Numbered from the stretch's first letter, positions 51,980 through 63,893 are shown. The stretch: DNA of 64,000 nt from Paraglaciecola chathamensis S18K6 (GCA_000314955.1 BAEM01000022.1:124001-188000); one strand, 5' to 3'. The notes: generated from the letters alone by a model not told the origin. Program-made: numbers and translations.

Positions 51980-53317
51980 TTACTTGTACCTTTTATGAGC
52001 GCTTTTGTTGTTTAAATCCGTTAGAAAATCTAATTTCGCCTTCAATTTAATTTCAAGCCCTCTTTCATTGGGCATGTAATATTGAGTATCTTTCATTTCA
52101 GGTGGTAAATAGCTTTCACCCGCAGCAAAGGCATTTGGCTCATCATGGGCGTAACGGTAGCCATCACCGAAGCCCATTTCTTTCATTAACTTGGTAGGTG
52201 CGTTGCGCAAATGGCTTGGCACTTCGTAATCTGGCAGTGTTTTAGCATCTCGCATGGCCTGTTTAAACGCAGTGTAAACAGCATTACTTTTGGCAGCACT
52301 TGCACAATACAAAGTCGCCTGCGCGATTGCCCGCTCCCCTTCTGCTGGACCAACACGCTGAAAAATATCCCATGCATTTAAGCACACTTCCATGGCACGG
52401 GGATCTGCATTGCCAATATCTTCTGTGGCGATCGCTAATAATCGTCGCGCTACATATAGCGGATCGCAGCCGGCATTTAACATGCGCGCGTACCAATACA
52501 GCGCGCCATCGGGTGAAGAACCACGTACTGATTTATGAAACGCCGAGATTAAATCGTAAAACTGATCGCCGCCTTTGTCATACTGGGCGACCTTTTCACC
52601 AACGGCTTCTTTAATCGCTTCAAGGCTAATGTGGCCCTCACTGGAAAAATCAGCGGCTAACTCAATATAATTTAATAAGCGCCTGGCATCACCACCGGCT
52701 AATTCTGTTAACAGGTCAATACCCTTGTCTTCGATGTGTAGAGATAACCGGCCTAAGCCGCGCGTTTTATCTTCTAACGCTTGCTTGGCAATATCAGTGA
52801 GATCGTCTTGGGTAAGCGATTTAAGCACATAGACACGTGCCCTTGATAATAATGCACCGTTTAACTCAAACGAAGGGTTTTCCGTTGTCGCACCGATAAA
52901 TGTAATAGTGCCATCTTCAATAAACGGCAAAAAAGCATCTTGCTGGCTTTTATTGAAACGATGCACTTCGTCAACAAATAAAATTGTGCGCTTTGCCTGA
53001 CTGAGCGCATTTTGTTTGGCTTGCTCTATGGCGCTACGAATGTCTTTAACACCGGATGTTACCGCTGATATTCGCTCGATATGCGCATCACAATGCATAG
53101 CAATGATTTCAGCTAACGTGGTTTTACCCGTACCGGGTGGCCCCCAAAGGATCATCGAGTGGCACTGACCACGTTCAATGGCGCTGCGTAATGGCTTACC
53201 CTCGCCTACAATATGCTGCTGTCCAAAATACTGCGCAATATTTTGTGGGCGCATGCGTGCAGCCAAAGGCGCAAAGCTTGGATCATCTTGATGGCTAAAA
53301 TCGAAACCTTGATTCAT
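51980..53317 (-). CDS. rarA: Replication-associated recombination protein RarA (MgsA)
   Basis: 445 residues. AAA+ Walker A ([14 protein letters not shown]), Walker B-like [16 protein letters not shown] and sensor [14 protein letters not shown], then C-terminal MgsA domain ([20 protein letters not shown], with the [19 protein letters not shown] oligomerisation stretch). It processes stalled replication forks. The ATG overlaps the lolA stop as TGATG, so the genes are coupled. Confidence 0.95.
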   Translation of the reverse strand: MNQGFDFSHQDDPSFAPLAARMRPQNIAQYFGQQHIVGEGKPLRSAIERGQCHSMILWGPPGTGKTTLAEIIAMHCDAHIERISAVTSGVKDIRSAIEQAKQNALSQAKRTILFVDEVHRFNKSQQDAFLPFIEDGTITFIGATTENPSFELNGALLSRARVYVLKSLTQDDLTDIAKQALEDKTRGLGRLSLHIEDKGIDLLTELAGGDARRLLNYIELAADFSSEGHISLEAIKEAVGEKVAQYDKGGDQFYDLISAFHKSVRGSSPDGALYWYARMLNAGCDPLYVARRLLAIATEDIGNADPRAMEVCLNAWDIFQRVGPAEGERAIAQATLYCASAAKSNAVYTAFKQAMRDAKTLPDYEVPSHLRNAPTKLMKEMGFGDGYRYAHDEPNAFAAGESYLPPEMKDTQYYMPNERGLEIKLKAKLDFLTDLNNKSAHKRYK

Positions 53318-53958
53318 CAATTACGTTGATCATCTAGGTCGTAGCCCTCAGGCAAAGTAAATGTAAATACTTCATCGCTTAGGGATTTATTCTGCTGAAT
53401 ATTGTCGAAATATAAATCGCTTATTTGCTGCTGGCTATCTTGCATGCTCATTGAGCTTAACTGCTCACCGTCAAACACCAACACTAATGAATGAACGGCA
53501 GAATCTGGACTTTTCGCATCAATTCGAAAGGTGTCGTTGGTATGAGTTACCGTGAAGTCACCCCAAGCGTCACTATTTGGTTGCGTTAGCAAAATCAATG
53601 GGTTGTTCGCCACAGCCTGACTTTGATTAATCGCGGTCACTTGCTCTACAAAAGGATCAACATTCCATAAAGTAGTCCCATCGGCTATCAAGATATTTTC
53701 GTTAGGTGGGTCAAGCTCCCAATATAGCTTGTTGGGCTGCTTTAGTTTTATCACCCCTGTCGCTTCTTGTAATACTTCGTGATTGGCATCCGTCACTTTC
53801 TGGGCAAAGTCAGCGCTGAAGTAATTTAGTGTCTCAAGGCGAGTTTTTAGCTTATCTTCGTCGCTTTGCTGAGCGTAGGCATTGAAAGTCAATCCCATAG
53901 CTAAGCATAATAAGGCTGAAACTCTACCTAACGCACTGCTATATTTCATTTTTTTCAT
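53317..53958 (-). CDS. lolA: Outer-membrane lipoprotein carrier LolA
   Basis: About 213 residues with a signal peptide ([21 protein letters not shown]). The mature protein ([40 protein letters not shown]) has the LolA fold, which shuttles lipoproteins across the periplasm. It follows ftsK and overlaps rarA by the TGATG junction. A start 21 bp upstream is possible; 53958 gives the usual signal peptide. Confidence 0.92.
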   Translation of the reverse strand: MKKMKYSSALGRVSALLCLAMGLTFNAYAQQSDEDKLKTRLETLNYFSADFAQKVTDANHEVLQEATGVIKLKQPNKLYWELDPPNENILIADGTTLWNVDPFVEQVTAINQSQAVANNPLILLTQPNSDAWGDFTVTHTNDTFRIDAKSPDSAVHSLVLVFDGEQLSSMSMQDSQQQISDLYFDNIQQNKSLSDEVFTFTLPEGYDLDDQRN

Positions 53959-53981
53959 ACGTTGTTGAATACCTATCATTA

Positions 53982-56507
53982 TTAATCTTTTGGTGGCGGT
54001 GGCGCTAAAACTTCGCGATTACCATTGTGCCCTGGTGGCGTTACGACACCACTTTGTTCCATTTGTTCTACTAGGCGCGCTGCGCGATTGTAACCAATTC
54101 TAAATTTACGCTGCACGCTGGACACTGACGCCCGACGTGATTCGGTGACAAAAGACACGGCTTCGTCATAAAATACATCAAACTCCTGATCACCACCTTC
54201 TGGTTGCTCTCCTGGTAGCAATACTTCAGCAGTGGTATCACCATTGAGTATTTCATCAATATATTGAGGCGCCCCGCGACTCTTCCAATCTGCTACTACT
54301 GCATGCACTTCTGGATCATCAACAAAAGCCCCATGCACACGAGTTGGTACGCCCGTACCTGGGGGCAAATACAACATGTCCCCCATGCCGAGCAAGGTTT
54401 CTGCCCCTTGCTGATCTAAAATGGTACGCGAATCAATTTTTGAAGACACCTGAAACGCAATACGCGTTGGAATATTCGCTTTTATCAAGCCGGTGATAAC
54501 ATCAACCGATGGCCGCTGCGTAGCCAACACTAGATGAATACCCGCGGCCCGCGCTTTTTGCGCAATACGTGCGATAAGCTCTTCGACTTTTTTGCCCACG
54601 ATCATCATCATGTCAGCAAACTCGTCCACTACTACTACAATGGCTGGCAGTTTTTCTAGGTCAGGGGCTTCGGTCAACATGCTTTCTTCTGATTTCCAAA
54701 GTGGATCTTTTATCGGCTGACCTTGGGCAATGGCTTGTTGAACCTTATGGTTAAATCCTTTGAGATTACGTACCCCAAGAGCAGACATCAGACGGTAACG
54801 TCTTTCCATTTCACCGACACACCAACGCAGTGCATTGGCAGCTTCTTTCATATCAGTTACTACTTCTGCCAGCAAATGCGGTATGCCTTCATACACCGAC
54901 AATTCTAACATTTTCGGGTCAATCATGATCATGCGCACATCTTCAGGCGTTGATTTATACAACAAGCTCAAGATCATCACGTTAACTCCCACCGACTTAC
55001 CAGAACCCGTGGTACCAGCAACCAACAAATGTGGCATTTTGGCTAAATCAACAATGACGGGTTGGCCAGATATATCCGCCCCTAAGACCATGGTCAAATC
55101 AGACTCAGCAGACTGAAAAGCATCACAACTAATCACTTCACTTAGGCGGACCATGTCACGTTTTTTATTTGGTAACTCAAGGCCTATCACCGATTTACCT
55201 GGAATAACCTCAACTACGCGCACGGAAATAGCTGACATCGCTCTGGCCAAGTCTTTCGATAAACCGGTAATTTTGCTTACTTTAACACCTGGGGCTAAAT
55301 CCATTTCGAACCGAGTAATAACTGGCCCAGGGTAGACACCAACGACTTGGGCATCGATATTAAAGTCTTTTAACTTTTCCTCGAGTAAACGAGAAACCAT
55401 GTCTAGTTCTTCTGGCGTAATAGGGTTTTTGATCTTGTCTGCTCGTTGCAGTAAATCAAAAGAAGGCATTGGCTCAACGGGTGCGCTATCGGCTGCCGCT
55501 TTAGCAGCAGCTTGCGCTTCAAGATTGGCTTTTACATCATCAGAAACATAAACCCCATTATTACTCGGGGCTTTGCTCGGGGTAGGTTCAGCTACAGGCG
55601 TGGCAGGTTCATCTGATACCGGCTGCGCTTCTTCAGCTTTTTTCTTGCGACCAAAGCCAATTTTGTCACGTAATTCACTGATTGAAATGGGGCTAGCTTC
55701 TTCTTTACTTGGTTCTGGCTCGAACAACACTTCATCGGGAATATTAAAACTGGGCTCAGACTGTTCACTGTTGAAGCCAGAAACGCTCGGTTCCACACGT
55801 TGCTGAGGTGACGAATAGGCTGGAGGCACATGTGAAGCGGGTGCGCTCTGTTTCTCCAAAGTACTTTCATCTTCTTTGCTGTCTCGATTAAAACCAAGGC
55901 GTAACATAGGTGCTTCTTGTATTTTTTGCGGTAGCGACCACGCACCAGTTGCAAGTGCTACGGCGAGCGCGCCGGTTTTATCCACAACGGTTAACCACGA
56001 TATGCCAGTTAAGAAAGTAAACCCAGTGCAAAATAAGCTGAGTAAAATTAGCACCGTGCCAGCAAAATTAAGATACGGAATGAGTGATGCGCTGATAACA
56101 TCTCCTAACATTCCTCCTGCCGAGAAATAAAATAAATCATTAAAGTTAAGACTCGCAATACCTGCCGCACCAACAAGGGCAAGTAACAATCCTAAAATCC
56201 GTAATCCTATCGTTAAATAGTCAAATTCAGATATACGCTTGCGTTGCTGAAACATAAACCAACCAGCAAACGCCGCAGTAAACGGGAAGACATAGGCAAT
56301 ATAGCCGAAGGTAAAAAATAAAATATCCCCTAACCACGCGCCAATTGCTCCGACCCAATTATGAATATCACTTTGCAAACCAGCTTGGCTCCAGCTTGGG
56401 TCAGCAGGATGAAAAGAAGCCAATGCGAGAAGTAAAAAAAAGGCGAATGCACAACTGAGCATCATGCCAACTTCCATGATCCGTTGGATACCTGTGAGTC
56501 TTGCCAT
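53982..56507 (-). CDS. ftsK: DNA translocase FtsK
   Basis: 841 residues. Four N-terminal membrane spans (to about residue 190), a proline/acidic linker (about 200-350), and a RecA-like motor with Walker A ([17 protein letters not shown]) and Walker B ([17 protein letters not shown]). A C-terminal gamma winged helix ([20 protein letters not shown]) reads KOPS. It links division to chromosome dimer resolution with XerCD. Gene order lrp-ftsK-lolA-rarA-serS is as in E. coli. Start at 56507 ([14 protein letters not shown]); the upstream alternative would be TTG. Confidence 0.96.
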   Translation of the reverse strand: MARLTGIQRIMEVGMMLSCAFAFFLLLALASFHPADPSWSQAGLQSDIHNWVGAIGAWLGDILFFTFGYIAYVFPFTAAFAGWFMFQQRKRISEFDYLTIGLRILGLLLALVGAAGIASLNFNDLFYFSAGGMLGDVISASLIPYLNFAGTVLILLSLFCTGFTFLTGISWLTVVDKTGALAVALATGAWSLPQKIQEAPMLRLGFNRDSKEDESTLEKQSAPASHVPPAYSSPQQRVEPSVSGFNSEQSEPSFNIPDEVLFEPEPSKEEASPISISELRDKIGFGRKKKAEEAQPVSDEPATPVAEPTPSKAPSNNGVYVSDDVKANLEAQAAAKAAADSAPVEPMPSFDLLQRADKIKNPITPEELDMVSRLLEEKLKDFNIDAQVVGVYPGPVITRFEMDLAPGVKVSKITGLSKDLARAMSAISVRVVEVIPGKSVIGLELPNKKRDMVRLSEVISCDAFQSAESDLTMVLGADISGQPVIVDLAKMPHLLVAGTTGSGKSVGVNVMILSLLYKSTPEDVRMIMIDPKMLELSVYEGIPHLLAEVVTDMKEAANALRWCVGEMERRYRLMSALGVRNLKGFNHKVQQAIAQGQPIKDPLWKSEESMLTEAPDLEKLPAIVVVVDEFADMMMIVGKKVEELIARIAQKARAAGIHLVLATQRPSVDVITGLIKANIPTRIAFQVSSKIDSRTILDQQGAETLLGMGDMLYLPPGTGVPTRVHGAFVDDPEVHAVVADWKSRGAPQYIDEILNGDTTAEVLLPGEQPEGGDQEFDVFYDEAVSFVTESRRASVSSVQRKFRIGYNRAARLVEQMEQSGVVTPPGHNGNREVLAPPPPKD

Positions 56508-56632
56508 AACGTTTTCTTTCAACTTAAGGTTACTGCATAAAATTATGCTGTATAAGATACCAGTGCTTCGGTCAAAATCCTAGACAACAGCGTGCTTATG
56601 CCGAGTAATTGACCAATCTTGTACAGATCAAT

Positions 56633-57118
56633 TCATCGCTGATTAATTTTCACTATTGTGGTGTCTTTTACTTCTTCCATTACTACGTACGTGCGTGATT
56701 CATTTACACCAGGCAGTCTTAGTAAAGTGTCACCAAGCAACTTACGATAGGTAGACATATCAGCCACCCGCGCCTTGAGCAGAAAATCGAAGTCGCCCGA
56801 TACTAAATGGCACTCTTGAATATCTTCATGTTGCTTAACCGCAGCAGAAAATAGCTCAAAAATATCAGGGGAAGTTTTCGTTAATGTAATTTCGACGAAC
56901 ACCAACATAGCAGCGCCCAGTTTCTGTGGGTCAACTCGCGCATGGTATCCCAAAATATACCCCTGAGCCTCTAGCCTTTTTACCCTTTCTAAACAAGGAC
57001 TTGCGCTTAACCCAACCTTATTTGCTAAATCAATATTCGACAAACGACCGTTTTTTTGTAGCTCACTTAAGATATTACGGTCGATTCTATCTAGATGCTT
57101 GGGCGTTTTTATTAACAT
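56633..57118 (-). CDS. lrp: Leucine-responsive regulatory protein Lrp
   Basis: 161 residues. N-terminal helix-turn-helix (LDRIDRNILSELQKNGRLSN, VGLSASPCLERVKRLEAQGY) and C-terminal RAM effector domain (CHLVSGDFDFLLKARVADMS). Lrp is a global regulator of amino-acid metabolism. It is divergent from ald, with 163 bp between the starts, and in many bacteria Lrp controls ald in response to alanine. Lrp sites were not defined. Confidence 0.93.
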   Translation of the reverse strand: MLIKTPKHLDRIDRNILSELQKNGRLSNIDLANKVGLSASPCLERVKRLEAQGYILGYHARVDPQKLGAAMLVFVEITLTKTSPDIFELFSAAVKQHEDIQECHLVSGDFDFLLKARVADMSTYRKLLGDTLLRLPGVNESRTYVVMEEVKDTTIVKINQR

Positions 57119-57281
57119 AGATAATACTGAAAATTATGAATTTCCCCCTATTTTATACTTAAAGCATTTAATCTTCAGAATAATTTTCTTCGAACCTTCC
57201 CTTATACTTCGCTCATTATGCAATACCGCATTCAACCAGCCCTAGCGTTCGCCCTTGGGTCTAACCGTCAAAGGAAAATTT

Positions 57282-58412
57282 ATGCTAATTGGTGTACCAA
57301 AAGAAATTAAAAACCACGAATATCGCGTAGGCCTTACACCTGCAGCAGTTAAAGAATTTGTTGTTCATGGACATCAAGTATTAGTTGAAGATAATGCGGG
57401 TGCAGCTATCGGCTTCACCAATGAAGAGTTTGTAGCTGCCGGCGCTGAAATTGCCCCGGATGCAGCAACGGTTTTCGCCAAGGCTGAAATGATTGTAAAG
57501 GTGAAAGAGCCACAAGAAAACGAGTGTAAAATGTTGCGTAAAGGCCAAACACTATACACTTATTTGCACCTAGCTCCCGATCCAAAGCAAACAGAGCTAT
57601 TGATTGCTTCAGGCGCGACCTGTATCGCCTATGAAACAGTTACTGACAACCGTAACGCCCTGCCTCTTTTAGCACCAATGAGTGAAGTTGCTGGACGTAT
57701 GGCGGTTCAAGCAGGCGCACATTATCTTGAGAAAGCCCAAGGCGGTAGCGGTACATTGCTTGGCGGCGTACCTGGTGTTGCACCGGGTAAAGTACTGATC
57801 ATCGGTGGTGGTGTTGTAGGTACTAACTCAGCGAAAATGGCTTTAGGTCTTGGTGCTGACGTCACTATCCTTGACCGTTCTTTGCCTCGCTTACGCGAAC
57901 TAGACGATATTTTCGATGGGCGCGTTAAAACTGTTTTCTCAACAGTTGATGCAATTGAGCACTATTCATCAAAAGCTGACTTGGTTGTAGGCGCAGTGTT
58001 AATTCCTGGCGCTACAGCACCTAAGTTGTTAACGGCAGAACACGTTAAAAATATGAAAGAAGGCTCAGTAGTGGTTGATGTCGCTATTGACCAAGGTGGT
58101 TGCTTTGAAACATCAAAAGCAACGACACATCAAGATCCCGTATACGTGGTTGATGGTGTTGTACATTACTGCGTAGCAAACATGCCGGGCGGTGTGGCAC
58201 GTACATCAACGATGGCGTTGAATAACGCGACCCTACCTTTCGGCTTAGCATTAGCCAATAAAGGACCTAAGCAAGCCATGCTTGACGATGCGCATTTGCT
58301 TAATGGCTTAAATGTACACGAAGGTAAAATTACCTATAAGGCAGTAGTCGATGCGCTAGGCGAATCCATGGGATTAACCTACACGGATCCTAAAACAGCC
58401 TTGAGCGCATAA
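57282..58412 (+). CDS. ald: Alanine dehydrogenase
   Basis: 376 residues. The N-terminal substrate region [20 protein letters not shown] is diagnostic, and the NAD-binding turn is [19 protein letters not shown]. It converts alanine to pyruvate and ammonia and back. AAAGGAAAATTT precedes the ATG; an earlier in-frame ATG is not family-typical. The last six codons (TALSA and stop) are the first of six 18-bp tandem units running downstream. Confidence 0.95.
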   Translation: MLIGVPKEIKNHEYRVGLTPAAVKEFVVHGHQVLVEDNAGAAIGFTNEEFVAAGAEIAPDAATVFAKAEMIVKVKEPQENECKMLRKGQTLYTYLHLAPDPKQTELLIASGATCIAYETVTDNRNALPLLAPMSEVAGRMAVQAGAHYLEKAQGGSGTLLGGVPGVAPGKVLIIGGGVVGTNSAKMALGLGADVTILDRSLPRLRELDDIFDGRVKTVFSTVDAIEHYSSKADLVVGAVLIPGATAPKLLTAEHVKNMKEGSVVVDVAIDQGGCFETSKATTHQDPVYVVDGVVHYCVANMPGGVARTSTMALNNATLPFGLALANKGPKQAMLDDAHLLNGLNVHEGKITYKAVVDALGESMGLTYTDPKTALSA

Positions 58413-58502
58413 ACAGCCTTGAGCGCATAAATAGCCTTGAGCGCATAAACAGCCCTGAGCGTACAAACAGCCTTGAGCTCATAAATAGCCTTGAGCGCAT
58501 AA
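58395..58502 (+). repeat. Six 18-bp tandem repeats starting in the ald stop codon region
   Basis: Consensus ACAGCCTTGAGCGCATAA; units start at 58395, 58413, 58431, 58449, 58467 and 58485, exactly 18 bp apart with few substitutions. The first unit encodes the C-terminal Thr-Ala-Leu-Ser-Ala and stop of ald; the rest are non-coding copies, most keeping an in-frame TAA. No spacers, so not a CRISPR. Confidence 0.95.
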
Positions 58503-58530
58503 AGCGCTTACGCTTTGGCTAAGGATACTA

Positions 58531-58558
58531 AAAAGGGCACTCAACAGTGCCCTTTTTT
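58531..58558. terminator. Bidirectional terminator between ald and pyrF
   Basis: GGGCAC / GTGCCC stem with a six-base loop, flanked by AAAA on the left and TTTTTT on the right. Confidence 0.9.
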
Positions 58559-58615
58559 ACATCTAAAATAACGAGAGAATAAATATCTCTAACGCGAACT
58601 CACTGCCTTAGCATC

Positions 58616-59311
58616 TCACCCAATCGATGCGTTAATCGCAGCAAGTGCCGCAACCGGATCACTCGCTTGGGTAATAGGACGGCCAATTACCATGTAATCC
58701 ACGCCCACCTGCATCGCTTCTTGAGGTGTCATAATTCGTTTCTGATCGCCAACATCGCTACCTTGTGGTCGTATACCTGGCGTTACTAACATGAAGTCTT
58801 TGCCTAAGGATTCCTTTAACATTTTCGCTTCTTGGGCTGAGCACACGACGCCGTCTAAGCCAGCTTGTTTGGTCAACGATGCAAGCGTTAATACATGTTC
58901 CATCGGTGAAGATTGAATAGCAATTTGCGATAACTGACGTTGATCCATACTGGTGAGAACGGTTACCGCAATAAGATGAGGCTTATCTTGGCCAAATTGG
59001 GCAAGACCTTCCCGAGCACGTACCATCATATCTTCACCGCCTGAAGCGTGAACATTAACCATCCAAACGCCTAAATCAGCTGCCGCTATACAAGCTTTAG
59101 CCACCGTATTAGGGATATCGTGAAACTTAAGATCCAAGAATACATCGAACTTTTTGGCCACCAAGGTACGAACGAGATCAGGACCAAAATAGGTGAACAT
59201 CTCTTTGCCTACTTTCAAACGGCATTGGGATGGGTCAATTCTATCGACAAAGTCGAGTGCTTCTTTTTTTACATCAAAATCAAGTGCGATAACCACTTTC
59301 GGATCTTGCAT
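58616..59311 (-). CDS. pyrF: Orotidine 5'-phosphate decarboxylase
   Basis: 231 residues. The catalytic DxKxxD-type region is [14 protein letters not shown], with the phosphate-binding [14 protein letters not shown] near the end. It makes UMP. It starts 6 bp after lapB with AAAGG upstream, forming a lapA-lapB-pyrF unit as in E. coli. Confidence 0.95.
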   Translation of the reverse strand: MQDPKVVIALDFDVKKEALDFVDRIDPSQCRLKVGKEMFTYFGPDLVRTLVAKKFDVFLDLKFHDIPNTVAKACIAAADLGVWMVNVHASGGEDMMVRAREGLAQFGQDKPHLIAVTVLTSMDQRQLSQIAIQSSPMEHVLTLASLTKQAGLDGVVCSAQEAKMLKESLGKDFMLVTPGIRPQGSDVGDQKRIMTPQEAMQVGVDYMVIGRPITQASDPVAALAAINASIG

Positions 59312-59317
59312 TAACCT

Positions 59318-60487
59318 TTACTCTCCGTCTAAGCCTTTAATGGGTTTAACTTGGCCCCACTTTTTACACGATGGACACAACCAATGAATTTGTCCGCCGG
59401 AAAAGCCGCAACTATTACATCGGTATTTAGGGCGTTGCTTAATTTGTTCTTCTACCAATTCTTTTAATAGCACAAGGCTATTCATAGATTCATCAGGTGC
59501 TTGTTGTTCAATATACAACCCCATCAGCGTTTTAAAGCCTTTCATGGTTGGGTGTTTACGCAATTGATCAAGCAAAACATCAGCGGCTTCTTTGGTTAAA
59601 CCCTGACGAGCCATGAGTTTAACTTTCGACAAGTATGACGTAGCACATTGCTGCCAATACTCATTCAGAATAGCCTCTAACTGGGAGGTATCATTTAGTG
59701 CTGCACAACTTTGTTCTATCAGTGGAATAGCTTCACTCAACCAAGATATGTCACGCAATGGCACTTGCTGTAGATACTCAATGGCCGTTTGGTATTGCTC
59801 TTGGCTAATAGCAATTTGACCAAGCATTAGCCAAGGCCTAACGGTGTTTTGATCGGCCATAATGGCTTTTTGTAAGGTTTTCTCAGCTAAGTTCAATTCA
59901 TTTTTACGTACGTAAATAGCTGCTTGCTCACAATAAAAGTGAGAGATGCGAATACATAGCTCATCGCTATCGCCATGATTTTCCATCATGTTTTCAGCAA
60001 GCTCAATCCCTCTACCCCACTCTTTGGTGGCCTGATAGATATCAAAAAGCTGTTGCTGCGCATCTAAGAAATGTTTGTCTGAATTTAATAGTTGTAGAAA
60101 TGCGTTTTCTGCACGCTCTAAAAAACCGGCAAGTACGTAGTCTTTGCCTAACTCTTTAAGCGCAGACTCCCGTTGAGCGGGTGAAATCTGCTCTTTGCTC
60201 ACGAGATTTTGATGCACTCGAATAGCGCGGTCTAACTCACCTCTGTGGCGAAAAAACTTGCCCATAGCAATATGAGTTTCAACCGTGTCACTGTCAAGGT
60301 TGATCATTTTGATCAGAGTATCGACGGCCTTATCGGGCTCATCAGATAGAAGAAAATTTAAGCCTTTATAATAATGTTTAGATAATATGCTCGACTGTTT
60401 ACGCTGTGCTTGGCGCACACTATTACGCCCCATTACCCAGCCATATCCAGCGGCGACGGGCAATAGTAAAAATAACAGTTCAAGCAT
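59318..60487 (-). CDS. lapB: Lipopolysaccharide assembly protein LapB (YciM)
   Basis: 389 residues. N-terminal membrane anchor (MLELLFLLLPVAAGYGWVMG), a run of TPR repeats to about residue 350, and a C-terminal rubredoxin-like zinc site (YRCNSCGFSGGQIHWLCPSC). With FtsH it sets LpxC levels and so LPS production. It follows lapA after 2 bp. Confidence 0.94.
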   Translation of the reverse strand: MLELLFLLLPVAAGYGWVMGRNSVRQAQRKQSSILSKHYYKGLNFLLSDEPDKAVDTLIKMINLDSDTVETHIAMGKFFRHRGELDRAIRVHQNLVSKEQISPAQRESALKELGKDYVLAGFLERAENAFLQLLNSDKHFLDAQQQLFDIYQATKEWGRGIELAENMMENHGDSDELCIRISHFYCEQAAIYVRKNELNLAEKTLQKAIMADQNTVRPWLMLGQIAISQEQYQTAIEYLQQVPLRDISWLSEAIPLIEQSCAALNDTSQLEAILNEYWQQCATSYLSKVKLMARQGLTKEAADVLLDQLRKHPTMKGFKTLMGLYIEQQAPDESMNSLVLLKELVEEQIKQRPKYRCNSCGFSGGQIHWLCPSCKKWGQVKPIKGLDGE

Positions 60488-60489
60488 AA

Positions 60490-60759
60490 TTAAGCAGATT
60501 CAACGCGATTTGATTTTTTAAGTTGTCGCTCTAAACTCACAACCCGCCATTTTAATCGCAATACATACAGCGAAAACATAATGATACTAACGAAAACCCC
60601 GCATAAAAAGACGATCAACATAAGCAGTGACACACGTAACTCACTCTGGGCGATCAGATAGTTGACCATGACGCTGTGGGTGTTTTGAGAACCAATAAAG
60701 CCACCGACAATCAGTAAGGCTAATACAGCAATAAGAGATAGCAATCCCTTTAACTTCAT
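60490..60759 (-). CDS. lapA: Lipopolysaccharide assembly protein LapA (YciS)
   Basis: About 89 residues with two membrane helices (GLLSLIAVLALLIVGGFIGS and VSLLMLIVFLCGVFVSIIMF) and a basic tail. Start at 60759 has AGGAGG in position; an upstream ATG lacks it. Partner of LapB in LPS control. Confidence 0.9.
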   Translation of the reverse strand: MKLKGLLSLIAVLALLIVGGFIGSQNTHSVMVNYLIAQSELRVSLLMLIVFLCGVFVSIIMFSLYVLRLKWRVVSLERQLKKSNRVESA

Positions 60760-60885
60760 ACTTATTTGCCTCCTAGTGGGCATTGCGTTTCAGATTAACT
60801 TTGATAAACATACTCTATTCGTTCCTGAATCAAGTATCTCTATCAGCGATTGATAAAGCTATTCGTAATTTACTACACTCTAACA

Positions 60886-60915
60886 AAAACGGCACCCCAA
60901 TTGGAGTGCCGTTTT
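60886..60915 (-). terminator. Terminator of ihfB
   Basis: AAAACGGCAC-C-CCAA with TTGG-A-GTGCCGTTTT, a 14-bp stem with one mismatch and no unpaired loop beyond the closing AATT, 18 bp after the ihfB stop on the minus strand, followed by TTTTTG. Confidence 0.85.
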
Positions 60916-60932
60916 AATGATTTAGAGATAAA

Positions 60933-61223
60933 TCAAGCAATTAAATCTTCGTTGACCCTTTCTCGTAATTCTTTGCCAGGTTTGAAGTGAGGTACATGTT
61001 TACCATCTAACTCTACTGTTTCCCCTGTTTTAGGATTACGACCTACGCGAGGTGCGCGGTAATGCAAAGAGAAACTTCCAAATCCGCGGATTTCGATACG
61101 CTCACCTTTTTGTAAGGTTTGCGCCATTTGCTCTAGCATTTCTTTGATAGCCAACTCAACGTCTCTTGAAGGTACGTGACGGGCTTTATCCGCTAGTCTT
61201 TCGATAAGTTCTGACTTTGTCAT
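60933..61223 (-). CDS. ihfB: Integration host factor subunit beta
   Basis: 96 residues. [20 protein letters not shown] and the DNA-intercalating arm with [20 protein letters not shown] are diagnostic of IHF-beta. With IhfA it sharply bends DNA at specific sites. GAAGGAGAG precedes the ATG. It is next after rpsA, the conserved order. Confidence 0.95.
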   Translation of the reverse strand: MTKSELIERLADKARHVPSRDVELAIKEMLEQMAQTLQKGERIEIRGFGSFSLHYRAPRVGRNPKTGETVELDGKHVPHFKPGKELRERVNEDLIA

Positions 61224-61293
61224 TAAAACTCTCCTTCAATATATAAGTACGTTGTGAAAATTCATTGGTGCGCATAAAGCGCACCCAAATTGA

Positions 61294-62967
61294 TTAATCT
61301 TCGCTCTTCGCCGCTTTAAAGGCTTCAGCAAATGCGTTAGCAAAACCAACTTCTTCTTGTTGGTTAACTTTGTCAAGTGCTTCTTTCTCATCTGCTTGGT
61401 CTTTCGCTTTAACAGACAAGTTAACGATGCGATTTTTACGGTCAACACCCATGAATTTAGCTTCGATTTCGTCGCCTACAGATGCAACTTCTGATGCATC
61501 TTCAACACGTTCGCGTGCTAAATCAGTTACGCGGATATAACCTTCAACTTCTTCTGCAAGTTTAACAGTTACGCCTTTCGCGTCAACTTCAGTCACAGTA
61601 CCAACAACGATAGTACCTTTCTTAGTGTCTGTCAGGTATTGATTAAACGGATCTTCTTCAATCTGCTTAACACCAAGAGAGATACGCTCACGCTCTGGGT
61701 CAACTTGTAGAACAACTGCAGAGATTTCATCGCCTTTCTTGTATTCACGAACAGCGTCTTCGCCAGTCTTGTTCCAAGAAATGTCAGATAAGTGAACTAG
61801 ACCGTCGATGCCGCCGTCAAGACCGATGAAGATACCGAAGTCAGTAATAGACTTGATCTTACCGCTAACTTTATCGCCTTTGCTCTGTGCCTTAGCAAAC
61901 TCTTCCCAAGGGTTAGGTTTACATTGCTTAAGACCAAGAGAAATACGACGACGCTCTTCATCAATTTCAAGAACCATAACTTCAACAGTGTCACCCAAGT
62001 TAACCACTTTAGATGGGTGAATGTTTTTGTTAGTCCAATCCATTTCAGATACGTGAACTAGACCTTCAACACCGTCTTCGATTTCAACGAAACAACCGTA
62101 GTCAGTTAGGTTAGTTACTGCACCGCTCAATTTAGAACCTTCAGGGTAACGTTCTGCAATTTCTTGCCAAGGATCGTTGCCCATTTGCTTCATACCTAAT
62201 GAAACACGAGATTTTTCTTTGTCGAACTTAAGGACTTTAACGTTGATTTCGTCACCAACATTAACGATTTCACTTGGGTGCTTAACGCGTTTCCAAGCCA
62301 TATCAGTAATGTGTAGAAGACCATCAACACCACCAAGGTCAACGAACGCACCGTAATCAGTAAGGTTCTTAACGATACCTTTAACTTCATGACCTTCTTC
62401 AAGGTTAGCAAGAAGTTGATCACGCTCTGCGCTGCTTTCTGCTTCAATAACCGCACGACGTGAAACAACCACGTTGTTACGCTTAGCATCAAGCTTGATA
62501 ACTTTGAATTCCAGTTCTTTACCTTCAAGATGAGTAGTATCGCGTACTGGGCGTACGTCAACCAATGAACCAGGTAAGAATGCACGAACTGTATTCACTT
62601 CAACCGTAAAGCCACCTTTGACCTTACCATTGATAACACCTTTAATCGTTTCTTTGTCATCGTAAGCTTTTTCTAGCTCAACCCAGGCTTCGTGACGTTT
62701 AGCTTTTTCGCGAGACAAGATTGTTTCACCGAAACCATCTTCAATTGCGTCTAGAGCAACATCAACTTGGTCGCCGATTTCAACATCTAGTGTACCGTCA
62801 GCATTACGGAATTGTTCAGCTGGGATCGCGCTTTCAGATTTTAAACCTGCGTCTACAAGTACGATGTCTTTGTCGATAGATACGATAGTACCTTTAACAA
62901 TTGCACCTGGACGGGTTTCGATTTCTTTTAAGCTTTCTTCAAATAGTTGAGCAAAATTTTCAGTCAT
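61294..62967 (-). CDS. rpsA: 30S ribosomal protein S1
   Basis: 557 residues with six S1 (OB-fold) repeats; HSKVV-like and [10 protein letters not shown] and [10 protein letters not shown] occur in repeats 3-4. S1 brings mRNA to the 30S subunit. The start at 62967 ([13 protein letters not shown], the conserved N-terminus) is preceded by no clear Shine-Dalgarno, as in E. coli rpsA, where translation is autoregulated by S1. An in-frame extension 78 bp upstream is not part of the protein. Confidence 0.96.
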   Translation of the reverse strand: MTENFAQLFEESLKEIETRPGAIVKGTIVSIDKDIVLVDAGLKSESAIPAEQFRNADGTLDVEIGDQVDVALDAIEDGFGETILSREKAKRHEAWVELEKAYDDKETIKGVINGKVKGGFTVEVNTVRAFLPGSLVDVRPVRDTTHLEGKELEFKVIKLDAKRNNVVVSRRAVIEAESSAERDQLLANLEEGHEVKGIVKNLTDYGAFVDLGGVDGLLHITDMAWKRVKHPSEIVNVGDEINVKVLKFDKEKSRVSLGMKQMGNDPWQEIAERYPEGSKLSGAVTNLTDYGCFVEIEDGVEGLVHVSEMDWTNKNIHPSKVVNLGDTVEVMVLEIDEERRRISLGLKQCKPNPWEEFAKAQSKGDKVSGKIKSITDFGIFIGLDGGIDGLVHLSDISWNKTGEDAVREYKKGDEISAVVLQVDPERERISLGVKQIEEDPFNQYLTDTKKGTIVVGTVTEVDAKGVTVKLAEEVEGYIRVTDLARERVEDASEVASVGDEIEAKFMGVDRKNRIVNLSVKAKDQADEKEALDKVNQQEEVGFANAFAEAFKAAKSED

Positions 62968-63090
62968 AGTTAAGTTATTTGTTTCATTTTGACATCCACA
63001 CTGCAATCCGGCTAACGTGGGGTTGTTATTCATTGCCAACTTCATCCTGATGTTGGGCAGTTTACGGACTAAATGCTGCTAGGCCTAAAA

Positions 63091-63768
63091 TTAAATCTCA
63101 ATCTTAGAATTTGCAAATTCAGTAATCTTTTCAAGTACTTGCTCTATTGATAATTCAGTAGAATCAACAACAAGAGCGTCTTTTGCTGGTATTAAAGGCG
63201 CTACGCTGCGATTTGAGTCGCGCTCGTCACGAGCCTCTATGTCAGCCAAAAGGCGCAATATGCTAACATCATGACCAGATTTTTTCAACTGATTAAATCT
63301 ACGGTTGGCGCGCTCTTGCGCGCTGGCAGTCAAGAATATTTTAACGTCAGCCTCAGGAAACACTATCGTGCCCATATCACGTCCATCAGCAACTAAGCCA
63401 GGGGCCTCTTTAAATGCTCGCTGACGGCGCAATAACGCTTCGCGAATGCTAGGAAGTGACGCCACTTTAGACGCTACTGAGCCCACCTCTTCGGTACGAA
63501 TGTCGTCGCTTACATCTTCACCTTCTAAAATCACCTTACAGCCATGTTCAGCTGGCTCAAAGTTTACATCTAAGCCTGAAGCTAATGGCAATAGGCCTGC
63601 TTCGTCATTAGGGTCAATTTGATGATGGATAGAGGCGATAGCCAAAACACGATAGATCGCGCCACTGTCAAGGAAGTGCCAACCTAAACGATCGGCTAAT
63701 AAGGTGCTTACAGTGCCCTTACCAGCTCCACTTGGGCCGTCTACGGTGATGACGGGAAATAATTGCAT
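63091..63768 (-). CDS. cmk: Cytidylate kinase
   Basis: 225 residues. The P-loop is [37 protein letters not shown] and [13 protein letters not shown] are the CMP-binding and lid motifs. It phosphorylates CMP and dCMP. CAGGAGAGAGC sits just before the ATG at 63768, which rules out the longer frame. It is between aroA and rpsA, the conserved order. Confidence 0.95.
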   Translation of the reverse strand: MQLFPVITVDGPSGAGKGTVSTLLADRLGWHFLDSGAIYRVLAIASIHHQIDPNDEAGLLPLASGLDVNFEPAEHGCKVILEGEDVSDDIRTEEVGSVASKVASLPSIREALLRRQRAFKEAPGLVADGRDMGTIVFPEADVKIFLTASAQERANRRFNQLKKSGHDVSILRLLADIEARDERDSNRSVAPLIPAKDALVVDSTELSIEQVLEKITEFANSKIEI

Positions 63769-63850
63769 GCTCTCTCCTGAGCTAATGAAAATCGCGCGCA
63801 ATTATACCCGTTGAATTTAGATAAGCAATGTAAGCAAGTTTACAATATTG

Positions 63851-63888
63851 TGACCGCTGTAAACAAAACACCTTGTTTACAGCGGTCA
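63851..63888. terminator. 16-bp perfect hairpin between aroA and cmk
   Basis: TGACCGCTGTAAACAA and its exact complement flank a six-base loop, 6 bp beyond the aroA stop codon. U-run on the minus strand is poor, so it may only partly stop transcription or set mRNA ends. Confidence 0.65.
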
Positions 63889-63893
63889 GTATT

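Noticed and set aside
58395-58502. CRISPR-like array
   Set aside because: Units are directly adjacent with no spacers and begin with ald codons; it is a simple tandem repeat.
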